From Cryptomeria japonica (Eukaryota; Streptophyta; Pinopsida; Cupressales; Cupressaceae): DNA of 64,000 nucleotides. The translations under genes and the position numbers were made by a program. The stretch's first letter is position 1. Every line of letters starts with the position of its first letter. The DNA is taken from contig NC_081414.1 of the NCBI RefSeq assembly GCF_030272615.1, positions 305,184,164 to 305,248,163 on the forward strand, written 5' to 3'. This document shows positions 45,886-57,698 of the stretch, one piece after another. Below the pieces are notes generated by a model. The model saw only the letters and a list, made by a program, of their open reading frames with translations, did not search any database and was not told the DNA's origin.

Positions 45886-46530
45886 GGATCAAGCTAGAAA
45901 AAGAGAAAGTGAGAATAATGCCAAAGCCAAGAATGCATTATTATGTGGTCTAGCTGAATCTGAATTTGTAAAGGTCATGTATTGCAAATTGGCGAGTGAT
46001 ATGTGGGATAAGTTGAAATATATTTATGAAGGAGATGATAAAGTAAAGAAAGCAAATTCGCATACCCATCGACAACAATTTGAAAGCCTCAAAATGGAAG
46101 AAAATGAGAACATAGCTATACATTTGCTTTGTGTTGATGAGATTGTTAACACGATAAGGGATCTTGGTGAAACAATTGAGGAATCTGCGATCATTCAAAA
46201 GATACTAAGAACCTTACCCTATAGATTTGATTCCAAAGTTTTGGCGATTGAAGAGATGAGAGATTTAGACAAAAATGACAAAGGACAAGATGCATGGGAT
46301 CCTCATTGGATTTAAGATGAGGATTGGAGAAGGACCATCAAACTGGGATGCAGCCTTTAAAGTGTCTGGATGAATAAAGAACAAAGGTTCAAGTGAAAGT
46401 TCAAGTGAAGAAGAGGAAGCATATCTTGCAAGAAGATTCAAGAAAGGATCCACCAAATGCAAAGGTGAGTGTACTCTCAAACATAGTAGCAAAAATCGTT
46501 CGAGGAAAATATTGGCAAATCAAAAGTATA
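45886..46530 (+). pseudogene. Copia gag, second part
   Basis: Continues the Gag begun before 41756. NALLCGLAESEFVKVMYCK, DMWDKLKYIYEGDDKVKKAN, RQQFESLKMEENENIAIHL and ETIEESAIIQKILRTLPYRF follow the UBN2/Gag order of Copia elements (about 45920-46240). A frameshift lies near 46285-46310, after which an acidic Ser/Glu stretch (SSSESSSEEEEAYLARRF, about 46386-46440) leads toward the zinc knuckle. An AT-rich insertion interrupts at about 46535, and the knuckle is found at 47355. Confidence 0.85.
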
Positions 46531-46534
46531 AGAT

Positions 46535-46985
46535 TTTTTGAAAATCTTGAATATATATATTATGTTTTATTATAATATAATATAATAATTATAATTTATA
46601 TTATATTATTATAATTATATTATATAATAATCATTGTTTTATTGTAATATAATAATATATTAATTATAATTAATAATAATATTATATTTAATTATAATAT
46701 AATATAGTAATTATATTATATTAATTATTATGATCGTAATATAATAATAATTATTGTTTTTAATAATATAATAATATATTAATTATAATTAATAATTATT
46801 ATGTTATTATTATATTATATTTTTTATTATAATATAGTTATTAATAATTATAATTATATTATTATATTATATAATACAATAATTAAATTTATTGTAATTA
46901 TATATTATAATTATAATTAATAAATTATATTATTATAATTGTTATATTTTTATTATATTACATTATAGTTATAATATAAATTAAA
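46535..46985. repeat. AT-only low-complexity block inside gag
   Basis: About 450 bases made almost entirely of TAATAT, TTATAA and AATTAT words, with many self-complementary stretches. It and the flanking 46986-47345 separate the Copia Gag core from its zinc knuckle, so a mobile or expanded sequence of about 0.8 kb was inserted. I could not fix its ends or a target duplication. A minus-strand frame of 71 codons at 47015-47230 matches nothing known to me. Confidence 0.7.
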
Positions 46986-47354
46986 AGAGAAAGAAAACAA
47001 AATAAAAAATTTACCTAGTTGCATGCCTCTCGCCCTTTCATGTGTGCCCTGCATGCAATAGGAATGGGGAATTCCATCCCCTTGCTTATTTCATGAATGA
47101 ATTGTAAAATTGCTTTCGTGATAGAATTGCAAAGGCTCTTACCAAATTGAATACGTAGGAAACCAAGATGGATGATGGGGCAGGAGGAGTTTGCTGTTTT
47201 CAACCCTATTTTTTTTTCGGATTTTAGCACGTTTAGACGCTGAAAATTGTCTACAAGTCGCGGGTCATCTATTTTACTAAAAAATGTGATTTAATGAGGG
47301 AAAAAATTGGGAAACCTATAGATTTCCGATTTTTACAATTAATTGTGATTTTTG

Positions 47355-47418
47355 CTTCTATGTTCTCAAATGCTTTAATTGTGGTAACATAGGTCATTTT
47401 GCTGCCAAATGTCCACAA
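47355..47418 (+). pseudogene. Copia gag zinc knuckle
   Basis: KCFNCGNIGHFAAKCPQ is a complete CCHC knuckle (C-x2-C-x4-H-x4-C) that binds retrotransposon RNA. It is cut immediately afterwards by the LTR of an oppositely oriented Copia. Confidence 0.85.
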
Positions 47419-49005
47419 TGAAGAAAACACACACATACTTATACTGAGAAGGGGGGGGGGGGGGGTGAATTAGTACAAGACCAACTTTTTCAATTTATGA
47501 TTTTAGTAATCTTAAAGCAATGAACAAAGCATCCACACAATTAAGATCTAAAAAAGGAACACAAGATGCACCCACAATTTTATGTGGAAACCCTTGCAAG
47601 AGAAAACCACATCAAAATATTGCTTTTATAAAGAACTTACAACTTCGTAGGCACCAACCCACAGGAGACACTAATCCCCTCCACTGAGCACCAACTCAGA
47701 AAGAAATTCCTATCTCTGAGTAAGAGGGACCAACCTCCTGTGTTCGCTAGGTAGAAGGCACCAACCTTCGAGAAGTAAAAGAAGTATTGTATTTGGATTT
47801 GCCCTAGATACCTTCAAGGCCTTCAAAGTCTGACCACAACTTCACACAAATTAGCCTTCAAATTGTGCTCTCAAACCCTCTTCTCAGATCTGCAATATGG
47901 TCTTCAGAATTTGATTACAAATCTGAACTATATCTTCACAAAAGTCTGCACTAAGTCTGCTTCAATCTTCACAACTTACACTCACATAACCTGCATGTAT
48001 TTGCCCTCAAGATGAGATTGATTTAACCTCCTAAATCTGCTCACATATATGTCTAATTTTTCTTCATAAATCTGCTCCTTTTCTGCTCTATGTCTTTTCT
48101 CTTAATAGGAAAAATCTTCAATGAATGGATACCCAAATGACCCTCCAAGACCTTGAATTTATAGCCTTGATATGCTTCTTCATTTGAGCGGTTATGTCCT
48201 TTCACCCAAGTCGGCCAGCATGCATAAAAACTTTTTGTATTTAGTAATTTCTACCCAAAGCTGGGGGCTTGCTCCAAGGGGGGTTGGCCCAATTTTAGGG
48301 GGCTCCAAAATAATAAAAACTATTAACCCAGGCTGGCCAAGCATTGATAAATCTTTTATTTATTTATTTATTTAAATTGCCTTAAAAGAGAGGGGGTCGG
48401 CCACTGATTGGCTGTGCATTATATCTAATATTTTCCCTTGTTTATTTAAATAATTCGCTCCTTAAATAATCGTCTATCTTTTGACATCAATAACAATATC
48501 ATTCAACAATCTCCCCCTTTGTTATTGATTGCAACCCCTATAAGAATTTTTTTTGAAAGCAACAGGCTGATTGAAATGCTCCCCCTGACTTAAAGTCTCC
48601 CCCTTTGACATCAATGGCAAAGGGTATCCGGGGTTGAATGAATAAGGTAGTGAATAGATCGCCTTGAACATATGCTTCTGTTGAAAACTTAGCAAATGGA
48701 TGAAAGTGACATCACTCCCAATTTCTCCTCCAGGTACTATAAAGTCTCTTCCGAAAGAGGCTTTATGAAAATATCTGCAATTTGCTCCCTAAGTAGTAAC
48801 ATACTCCAACTTTACTTGGTGGTCAAGTACTTGCTCCCTCCAGAAATGATATTTGATTGGAATATGCTTCGTCCTGGAATGCATAATTGGATTTTTTGAG
48901 ATGTTAATAGCACTTGCATTATCACGGAATATGGAGATGTCATGTTCTGTCGCTAATATCCCTGTATTGTATTTGAAACAGTTATTTATGAGGACTAAAA
49001 ACGTC
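47419..49005 (-). mobile_element. 3' part of a minus-strand Copia: RNase H, PPT and LTR
   Basis: On the minus strand, RNase H coding (about 49005-48620: IFRDNASAINISKNPIMHS, then RTKHIPIKYHF and LEYVTT) leads to a purine tract AAAGGGGGAGAT (48509-48520) and a 1090-bp LTR (48508-47419) that starts TGTTGAATGATATTG and ends TTTTCTTCA. The LTR shares start, end and CCGAC repeats with the plus-strand LTR at 40405-41517. A run of 14 G lies at about 47451-47464. Everything upstream of RNase H is missing. Confidence 0.82.
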
Positions 49006-49849
49006 ACTTATCTTTTTATGCAATTAATAAAAAGTAATATTTAAATACATATGTAGTCGATAGATAACTAATCTTAATATTTTGAATGGGTGTATTAATT
49101 AAAAATAACTAATAACTAATTAAAGGGACATAACCCTCTTGAGAAGGGCGGTGGAAGAGAGAGATGTCTCTTTTCAGAATAACACGTCTCTTTCCAAACA
49201 AAGAGACACAGCGCTTGAGTGGCTTAAGAAGGGCCAGCAGATGTTAAGGGAACTACAAGAAGGAGAATAGGAAAAAGGAGAGGATTCGCAGAAGGTAGAA
49301 AAACACGTCATCAACAAGTGGCATTTCTGCATATCAAGCATGGTAACATCTTTCCTAAAATATTGATCAGAATTGTATATGCACACTGTTAAGACTCATA
49401 GTCACCATATTAGATTCATAAGGATTAAATATTATTAAATTCAGTAATATACAGATAATTGGTAATTATGACATGTATAGATTAATTCACTATTTGATGG
49501 TGAATCATTCATAATAGAAGCAAGACGTATAACGCAAAGGAATATTAAGGAATCATGAATGATCAAAGCATACTGCTAAACTATTAAGCACGTAAATCAG
49601 AATTACAATCATAAATGGCAATCTTAAATAACAACAACAAAAGGGGATTAATTAAACATCATAGAGTAGATTTAAATTATTTCATTTAAACATAATAATA
49701 AACACGATACAATGAATATAAGGTATACACATATAATATGTAAATCTGTATAATAAATCATGGATATAAATTAACAATCTAGCTAAAAAGAATATGCTGA
49801 TAAGAATTTAAAGAACTATAATCAGACTGATAGCACTTACTTGTGAGGG
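49006..49849. other. Unassigned AT-rich stretch
   Basis: No gene. 49150-49210 holds GAGAGAGATGTCTCTTTTC and ACACGTCTCTTTCC, words like those in the LTR promoter at 687-770. A decayed LTR of that family is possible, but I cannot see its ends. The left end of the family element that follows is not resolved here. Confidence 0.35.
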
Positions 49850-50009
49850 AGGGAGTAGAGGTGTAATGGAGAGGTTAAGGGAGACTCGTAAGTTGGCTGT
49901 TCTAGAACGACCCCAAAGGTGTCTAGGACTTGAGAGCACTTACCTTGAGGAGTCTAGCAACCTGGTAAACAACCTCATCCCAAACTCAAAAGGAAAGAAA
50001 GCCATGAAG

Positions 50010-50990
50010 AGGGTTGATATATGGGAGGTCAGTTGGAGTCACCAAGTGGAGCAAGATGGTTGGTGATAACTTGTGTGAGCAACTCTCACATGTCCCAACC
50101 ACTCTCACTTTCTACATGAATTCCTACCTAGTATACATAGCAGCGTCACTAAGACTGTTTCCAGGTCTTTCTACCAAAGGTGATAGGTTGTTGGTACCAG
50201 TGTGGAAATACTATGATCAACTCACCTTGAGATCTAGCAGGATTCACTACAGGAGGGTGCAGGATGCCTTCTTTGGTCACTTCATGTGTTTGTTTGATAA
50301 GACACTTGAGCACAAGAGAGTGTCCGAGGCAGCCTAGAAGAAAGTGAATGAGTATGGATGTCTGTTCCTTCAATTCCCAACTTTCACTTACATGAGAGCC
50401 AATGTTTTGAAGGTCATTCATATATGCTTCCGAGATATCCTACTGACAGGATCATATTGATGGAGTTGGCTGGATAGCTGATGACAATTCATGCTGTCTA
50501 GTTAGCTCAACATAAGTTAGGGATCAACATATCCTCACATAGACAACTACAGAGTGGCCGATATTCCTTGACAACTTCAGCAAGAGCCAAGGCAATGAGA
50601 CAAAACTTCAGGAAATCAAGTTGAAGAAGTTCAAAGTGAGAAAAGATTTTGATTATCGAGGGATGAAAGATAAAATCAAGAGAGCCTTCACTCATGTTCA
50701 TCGCCTTGAGGATATTTGGGATGATCTTCATACGGAGGAAGACATCAGGAAGATGGACTACAACAAGCTTACCTTGGAGCAAATTGTAGATCTGGATCTA
50801 ACCAAGATTCTAGAAGGCATGGTAGATGATGGGAAAACACTTGATCCAGAGTATATAGAACAAAATGTCGTTGAGGCTCCTATTCCATCTGTCCAATGGT
50901 CGTAGAAGGAATTTACCTCAATCTTTGATAGATTTCAGCCCATCCTTGCCAACACCAATGCTTGGCTGAAAAGCAATAATTTTGGCAAAA
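50010..50990 (+). pseudogene. Family protein, central domain, diverged (copy 5)
   Basis: Aligns with the protein of copy 1 over its middle. TKWSKMVGDNLCEQL corresponds to WARMISHCLDVQL, LTFYMNSYLVYIAA to SFHMSSYVIYAL, DAFFGHFMCLFDKTLEHKRVS to DTFTMHITRTLQGGIHNRLS, and NEYGCLFLQFPTFTYMRA to KRYGAWFIQFPKFTYIRV. YPTDRI is followed by LMELAG*LM. Stops include TAG at 50335-50337 (EAA*KK, Gln in copy 1), a TAG after ELAG and another after HAV, again where Gln is expected. Identity is clearly lower than among copies 1-3, so this is an older subfamily. Confidence 0.7.
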
Positions 50991-52718
50991 AATGATTCAA
51001 TAGGACCAGTTGGGCATAAGTCTGAGGCGAGAGTCAAATCCAAAGAGGGTGCTTCTTCCTCTAGTACTCGAATCAAGCTAAGAGTTAGTAGGGCTTTGGT
51101 TATTCCTCCAAAAGAGGTATCGCTGAAAGGAAAAGAGAAGGCTCAAGTGCAAATTCAGGTCGTTGACCCTGAGGATGAACCACATGAGGAGAGTGCTCTA
51201 GAATCTCCCACTACTTTGAACTTAGATTCTCTTCATATGGCCATTCCACAATTGTCTCTGGATGTCCCTATGTCTCCAATAGAGACAGATGTGGATTCTT
51301 TTTCCACAGTTCACATTCATCTTGTTGTGCCAAGTGCATCTATTTGTACCATCGTGACATCTTCAGCAACAGATATACCTATGGATGTTTCGCATGACAA
51401 CTTGGAGAGTGTTTTTGATGTAAATCCTTCATATGTTGTTCTTCAAGTGTGTCACTTCCTGAGATTGATACCTCTGCCATAAGCTTTGATAAGTTCATGT
51501 CTGAAGCTTACCATGATTTGCCATTTGAGCAAACACTTGTCACCATCCAGACCGAGGCCTCCCCTAGAATGACAACTGTGGTATAGGCATAGCTTCTTTC
51601 TACACAAACTGCAGTTGCTGTTACCAATGCAAGCTCATTAGATTTGCCCCCATGGTTGAGTTCAATCACTCCAAAGAGGAAAAAGCTGGAGATAACAAGA
51701 TGAAGTATGCAGAGGTGGCAGAGCCTCTTACTGATAAACCACAAGGAGAAATGCATTTATCTGACTACAAGTTCATGAGAGTGGAACTAGGGAGGCAGAC
51801 ACATGCTGGAATAGTGCATGATGCTCAAGACTCAGTAGCTTCATTAATTCAAAGTTATGATGTGCTCCTAGCGAAGAAGGATAAGCTTAAGGAAGAAAAT
51901 GCACAACTCATCTCAGTGATCCAAAAGATCACTAATTCTTCAGAAAAGGTTGATCCCTTGACTTCCTCCATTTCTGAAGAATCCATTAAATAGGTTGAAA
52001 GAGCTGCTCAAAAGGCCAAAGCTATTGATTCTTGGGTAGATCAACTGGCAGATCAGAGTACTCAAGTGGTGAAGAAAGCCTTACTGGTGCTAGGCAATGT
52101 GAGGACAACAAAGATGAAATTGAACCAGACTTTAGAAGCTTTGAAGAAAAGTTTGGAATCTATAGAAAGAGATTTGAAAATTTGGCATGAAATGGATCAA
52201 GTGAAGTTGGAAATCCTGTGCAACAACACTATGATACCAAACGGTCAAAGGTATATTGAGTTTGAGGAGCTTATGATCAATAGGTCATTAGTTGTCAAGG
52301 ACCTAATTAAAGATATTGAAGCTGCTCTAGAAATGAGTACTGAAGTGGAGCAGGATATTATCTCCAAATTTTAGAAATTTATTGCAAGATGGTAAGTCAA
52401 AATGAAGAGTTGCTTCTTGAGAATGTGATACTTTTTGAGTTGTTGTCAAAGCTTCATCAGGAACTTGAATCTGAACAATTTATAGTGGCTTCAATCAACA
52501 GATTTGTGAATTGCCAAGTCTTCCTTGATAAGATGCAAACTGTTCTTGAAGAGTATAGAGTAGCAATAGTGAGATACTTCGATGTCATCATCGAAACTGA
52601 TGCTGTTGCAAAGAATACAGCAGGCCCAAATCCTGATGAATTGCAGGAATCAATTAGCAAGTTTCAAACTTTCATGGTCAGGAATAGAGAAGTACAAGAA
52701 GTGGCTCCTGACACTTAA
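50982..52718 (+). pseudogene. Family protein, coiled-coil domain, diverged (copy 5)
   Basis: Four open stretches (50982-51482, 51652-51993, 52066-52374, 52389-52718), interrupted by stops and shifts, give a low-complexity Ser/Pro/Glu linker and then a long helical region rich in Leu, Lys and Glu, for example SYDVLLAKKDKLKEENAQL and NQTLEALKKSLESIERDL. This matches the placement and style of the second domain in copy 1, although direct residue matches are few. TAG at 51991-51993 (SIK*VERA) and 52372-52374 (KF*KF) fit lost Gln codons. Confidence 0.5.
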
Positions 52719-53770
52719 ATCATATTTTTGTTTTATGTGTTTTCCTTTTGACAAATTACATGTAGTATCAAAACTTGTAATTACAGGTAGTCTCATTACT
52801 TGTAATCTTGTAACTTGTAATTACATGTAAACAAATTACCAGTTGAAGTACAATAGGATTGTATGGAATAAGTCATTGTTAGTTAGTTATGGAAAAAGTC
52901 TTAGTTAGTTGGACTTCTCCCACTTTTTGCTCTTAGGCCCTTTCCTATATATTGGAGGGTGCTATATGTAATTTTTATCTTTTTGGCAAATAAGAAAACT
53001 CTGCAGAAATTTACAGCCATAAAAAGTTTGTGTTTTATATTTGTAAATTCGACTCCCAAGTAATATAAGGAGAGCACTTGAGCTTTTAGACTTTGTGTTG
53101 AGGCTTTGTTCATATATCCATTGTGTTCTTATGTCACAGTGATATACTTTTCTACATATACTTGAGATTCTAGTGAGTTGTTAAAAGGAGCTTTAGTCTA
53201 ATTTCTTGTAGACTTTGTGCTGCAAATATTGAAGATTAAGTTAGTGTAGTTAAGTGTTCATAATAGAGAGGGGTTACAAGACTTTGTGCTTGTAGGTGTT
53301 CCTATTTATAGTAGTCTAGAGGTACACCATATCAAGAAACTTTGAGTTGTACATTGTTGTCATACTAATCATTCTAAAAGGTAGATAGGACAGTAGATAA
53401 GTGAAGACTTTGAACTTTGCTTCTATATTCCCGTCCTGGGGGAAGTGACAAAAGACTTTGCGCTTTCATGGAAACTTTGCTTCCTTTCATATAAGCATCT
53501 TTGTAGTACTTGAAATTTCTTAAATTTCTGTATTTGTTACTCTAGTTGCAATTTCTTTTCTAAAAAGAGAAAATAATATAATCTTTTTTGAAAAAAGAGA
53601 AAAGGATGTTGTCCCACCTAAGTCAGATTAGTGTTTATATATTATAGTTAATTTGTAATAGTAGGAAAGGGGAGCCTTCCTTTAGAATTATGAGAGTTTT
53701 AAACTCACACGTTGCGGTTGAAACCATAATTTTGCACACCTTCCCAGGTGTACAAAATTTTCAACCAACA

Positions 53771-54050
53771 GAGTCCTTGCTGCAGAATATTGTCTCCTTA
53801 CCCCATGCCTTTCACAATATTCTTCAAACTCATTTGAGGAAAATTCTCCTATGTCAAATCTAAGGCACTTGATTTTCAGTCCTGTTTTATTTGCTACTAA
53901 GGCTTTGAATGCCCTAAATTCTCTATTGCTCTAGATTATTCTCTAAGAAATGTTACCCATGTCATCCTGGAATTATCATCAATTAACATGAAATAGTACT
54001 CACCTTGCAAGCTTGGACACATGGAGGATGCATTGGATAGGCTTGACGTT
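53771..54050 (-). pseudogene. Copia integrase fragment
   Basis: The minus strand reads YFMLIDDNSRMTWVTFL, then FRAFKALVANKTG, then LRFDIGEFSSNEFEEYCERH and GVRRQYSAART, matching the Copia integrase core up to just before the QQNGVVER motif. The reading breaks at 53771 because copy 5 is inserted there. One TAA/TAG region (about 53925) interrupts. Confidence 0.8.
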
Positions 54051-54059
54051 TCAAAAGTA

Positions 54060-54308
54060 TTCATTGTAATTTTGTAAGTGTGTGTATTGTTTATTTGCTG
54101 AATAATAGATGGAGTATGGCTGCTTCTGGACGCTGGGTTTTTCCCTCTTGAGGGTTTTCCCAGGGTATATCTTGTGTTATTTTGTAGCTTGTCTATTTTA
54201 TCTATCCATTATGGTTATTGTGTAAGCTTGTATGCATGCTTTTCTCTCATGGGGTTATGTAGGAAATGGATTCAATAAACTAGGGTTTGAAAGCAATATT
54301 TCCTAACA
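54060..54308 (+). repeat. Copia LTR 3' portion (R-U5-like)
   Basis: GGACGCTGGGTTTTTCCCTC-n-GAGGGTTTTCCCAGGG (about 54138-54175) is the recurrent leader hairpin of many plant Copia LTRs. The block ends at TTTCCTAACA (54308). Its left end was not found. Confidence 0.55.
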
Positions 54309-54640
54309 CTCCTTCCCTTGAGATGGTGGATCAATGGGCCCTATAAAGTTTGGTCTCCACTTTTCAAATAGTTCTAGGACCACTTGAGGTTGGAGGGGCA
54401 TTTCGTTGGATGTTGTTGGTCTCTCTATTCATTGGCACTCCTCATATTGTCAAACATATCTTTTAACATCTTTGTGCATTGAGGGCAAGCAATATCTAAT
54501 GCCTGAGATGTATGAGAAACATATATACCTTGGCAAGTGACAACTTTCTATGGTTGATTAATGTTTTGATTCACTTACGAAAGGTGTGTATTCATCCAGA
54601 TCTCTTTGTAGGCTGGCCAATTGTAAGCTCATGTGATACA
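54309..54640 (-). pseudogene. Gypsy integrase fragment
   Basis: On the minus strand, shifting frames give ALNAQRC (zinc-binding region), then NNIQRNAPPTSSGP and KVETKLYRAH, with an alternate frame PTKCPSNLKWS. This is the CQR--KPT---MPLQPQ-VLEPFEKW-LDFIGPI junction of Gypsy integrases. It is heavily decayed. Confidence 0.6.
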
Positions 54641-55196
54641 TCAATTTTAGAACAAAAGTAAGCTCAAGTGATTTTTCCATACATAATAATGGAGCTATAT
54701 TCAACAATTGATCTAGTGAGAATGAATTTAGCTTTCACCCAGCTTGAGTTTACAATGAACCCGTGGGAGCATGATCTTGTTTCAAACACTGCTACCCCAC
54801 CTTGTTTGTTTTAGGAGACTGGCAATTCAAAAGACAAAGAACTATCATGTTTTGTCACAGGCAGGAAAAAATGCATAGAAACACTTTTTTAGGAGATTCA
54901 GTATTCTATCAATGAAGAAAGATTGAAGCAGGCAAGGGCACTCGCAATGGCCATGTCATGGTTGAACTCATTGCGCTGCAAAAAGAAGCCTGTATATGGA
55001 ATAGATTTAAGAAAATGATTGACAATTTAGAATCTTGTCTATGATACTCATAAAAAAGAGAGGAAGAACAACTTAGCATATCATCTAGACTTTATGCCAA
55101 GTATTGCTGATCTGGTTTTATTGCCTGCTGAATGGTGTCAAAAGATGTTGGACTTAATTAAGTCTTTTGTTTTTGTAATTCTTGCTACACTTGCTT
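54641..55196. other. Unassigned sequence left of the second TRIM
   Basis: No family recognised. Short stretches with balanced codons (about 54880-55000) may be a decayed gene fragment that continues after the TRIM at 55564-55740, but I cannot name it. Confidence 0.3.
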
Positions 55197-55563
55197 TGTT
55201 GGAATTGTTTGCCGTTGTGCCAAAAGCTTGAACTATCAACGCTCGATACAAATGCCAGATTTAACCCGACCCACGGGAAACGGTTAAGCCATGTCACGAG
55301 TCCTCAAGGAGGTACTGACCACCAAGTCAACAATCTCCCCCTCAGCACCAACTGAGCCTTCAACACTGACTGAGCCTTCAACTCCCACTGAAGACTTGAA
55401 CCTGTGACCCAAGGCTTTGATACCAATTGTTGGAATCGTTTCCCGTTGTGCCAAAATCTCAAACTATCAACACCTGATACAAACGCCAGATTTAACCCAA
55501 CCCACGGGAGATGGTTAAGCCATGTCACGAGTCCCCAAGGAGGTGCTGACCACCAAGTCAACA
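55197..55563 (-). mobile_element. Second TRIM retrotransposon (367 bp)
   Basis: Two 136-bp repeats (55197-55332 and 55428-55563) start TGTTGGAATyG and end GTCAACA. The 95-bp interior holds, on the minus strand, a primer site TGGTATCAAAGCC (about 55413-55425, two bases from the right LTR) and a polypurine tract GAGGGGGAGAT beside the left LTR. Flanks TGCTT and TGCTC match at four of five bases. There is no coding. The interior contains GGTTCAAGTC on the minus strand, a B-box-like word. It is unrelated in LTR sequence to the TRIM at 45065. Confidence 0.88.
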
Positions 55564-55799
55564 TGCTCCACCACCTGTTTTCTGGTGCAGCAAATTTGAA
55601 GCATCTGTTCTGAGTTTTCCTGTTCTTGAAGACAATTGTTCCAAAGAGCTCAGTCATCATCTTGAATCTCTCAGACCTGTTATTAGGCACAGGCAGTTAT
55701 TTTTTTCAGATAAGAGACTTAAACATTTTGGCTGTGGTAAATTGCAAGAGCTAGCAATTCTAATTAGATGCTTGAAATCATAAGGGAATTCACTTTTAA

Positions 55800-56353
55800 A
55801 GGTTGGCCGACCTGCTGTTGGAGAAATATTTATTGCTGGCCGACCCTACCTTGTGTAGCGCATCCTTAAGAGGATTAAATAATTAATTAATTGTGTATTA
55901 ATTTATGGAGCCGACCCCATAGAAGGAGCACTCATTTAGGGAGAAAATGCCTATCATGCCTGCTGACTCATTGTTGGCACCCACTTTGCAAGGATAATTT
56001 AAATTAAATAAATACCTTGTTTTCTGTTTGGGCCGACCTCTCTAGAGGGGTGCATCTCTTGGATGAAGGGGCATTATACAAGATATATATTGAAGATATT
56101 TTGAGGGTAAAAGAACAATTCATTGAATATTGATACGAATTAGAGCAGAAGTAAGAGCAGAAAGTATGAAGAATATTTCTGATTCATATTGAAGGACATT
56201 GCAAGTTTACTACAGCAGATCTAAGAAGCAACTATGAGCAGATATTTATGAAGATTGGTGCAGACTTATTAGCATATTTTAGTGACAAAAGACCCATGAG
56301 CAGAAAATACTGAAGTTTATGAGCAGATTCTAAAGGATATTATTGCAGATCTA
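55800..56353 (+). repeat. Fragment of the CCGAC-rich Copia LTR
   Basis: Resembles 40590-41070 in order: GGCCGACC repeats, AAATTAAATAAATA, GATGAAGGGG, then a run of GAGCAGA words to TATTATTGCAGATCTA. It stops at 56354 where TGTAATGTCC begins, so another LTR seems to have inserted here. I did not find the rest of this LTR downstream. Confidence 0.65.
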
Positions 56354-57640
56354 TGTAATGTCCTTTTCTTGGATCACCTTATACTTTGCCCTAAATTCAC
56401 AAATCCAAAACAAAACAAAGAGCATAATATAGTTAGAGATATAATCCTCACCCAAGAATAAGATGAGATAAGTCTGCTTTGGAAACCTGTAACTAAGTTA
56501 GATAATAATGTAGATATAATTCATGAGATACATCCATTTCTAGGGTTAAGAAATATATTTGTATTTATAACACAACAAGTTGAAACGATTATGTGGGGGT
56601 TCAACCATATTGAGGGTTGAGATGGGGGACATGATAAGGTGCCCCAATTATCCTCTACCCTAGGCCCAAGGGCAGAAACTCTATCCCCCTTGGCCTCATG
56701 TGGTCCTTAATCATCTTCATGCTACTAGATTTACCATCAACCTCAAGCAACTTATATAACATATCTTTTTCTTTATCGGCAAGAACTAGAAGTTTCAACT
56801 GCCACTGGTAGTTAGAACTGTCCACTTTAGTTACAACCAACAGCTGGTTCTTATAACTTACTGCTTACATTGAAATGTTTACACATATTTCCAACGCATG
56901 AGCATTTTCCAAAATCGATAGAAGAAATTTTTAATAACATCAAAGTATTAATGAAGACATTAAAGATCGGTTTGATGGTTATAGATTAGTTGTAACTACT
57001 GCCAACTAATCAAAATGGTTACTTTAACTACAGAACCAATCCATTTACAAACACAACCATTGATGACTTACTCATAGACACTGCACAATGTATAATTAAG
57101 GTTTATCACAGACATTGTTTAATTTCATTTTTTCAATGCAGATATAAGTGACTCGATACACATAAAAAGGGTTCGATCAATCAATGTGTGTGAATAATAC
57201 TTATGCAATTTCGATTGTCAAAGGATGTATTTTTGTCACCGCAAATATTATTTCCTTCATTTCTTTGCTTGTCTCAGATATAAACAATCAAATTCATGAA
57301 TACAAAATCAAATAGAAACAAAAGTAAAGTCCGCCTCCCATGCTTATATCAAACTTCATTTCAGCCAAGATATCGGCCCCGTCAACTTTTAATCTAACGT
57401 GTATATATTTTCTGTCTTCTGTTCTTGACACACACGTTGATCATAACACAGTTATAATAAATCTGAAGGAATGTATATCTATCAAGATATTCGACTGCAT
57501 ACAACTTTGTCTGATGTTTGTCTGATATAATAGAGAGCAAATCTAATGGTGTGATCTGCATTGGTATGTATTTCCGAACTTGACATTAATGACAAAACAT
57601 TCTAACATTAGGTTTGAATATCAGTGGGTCCATATGTCTT
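56354..57640. other. Possible start of a TGTAATGTCC LTR, then unassigned
   Basis: The first bases, TGTAATGTCCTTTTCTTGG, match the start of the solo-LTR family at 12778. No matching GGACATTACA end or duplication was found. The remainder is AT-rich with no recognised gene. Confidence 0.35.
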
Positions 57641-57698
57641 TTTAATTCTATTAGATCCAAACTAGGAAATCCAAGATAATAAATGTGGCTGAAGGGGG

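Larger units (their letters stand above)
49850..53770 (+). mobile_element. Diverged large-family element, 5'-truncated (copy 5)
   Basis: Carries a diverged copy of the two-domain protein found in copies 1-3, a TATA box at 52946 (TTTCCTATATATTGG) and an end AACCAACA at 53770, 825 bp after the TATA box as in copies 1 and 2. A perfect dyad ACACCT-TCCC-AGGTGT lies about 25 bp from the end. A Copia integrase reading (minus strand) starts directly after it, so the right boundary is reliable. The 5' leader, N-terminal coding and left boundary are missing or unrecognised. Confidence 0.65.

Noticed and set aside
46535-46985. Origin of replication or matrix attachment site
   Set aside because: AT richness alone is not evidence. 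The block sits inside a transposon gag gene and is better treated as inserted low-complexity DNA.
47451-47464. Poly-G run as a functional polypurine tract
   Set aside because: It lies inside the LTR near its 3' end, not before an LTR start; the real tract is at 48509-48520.
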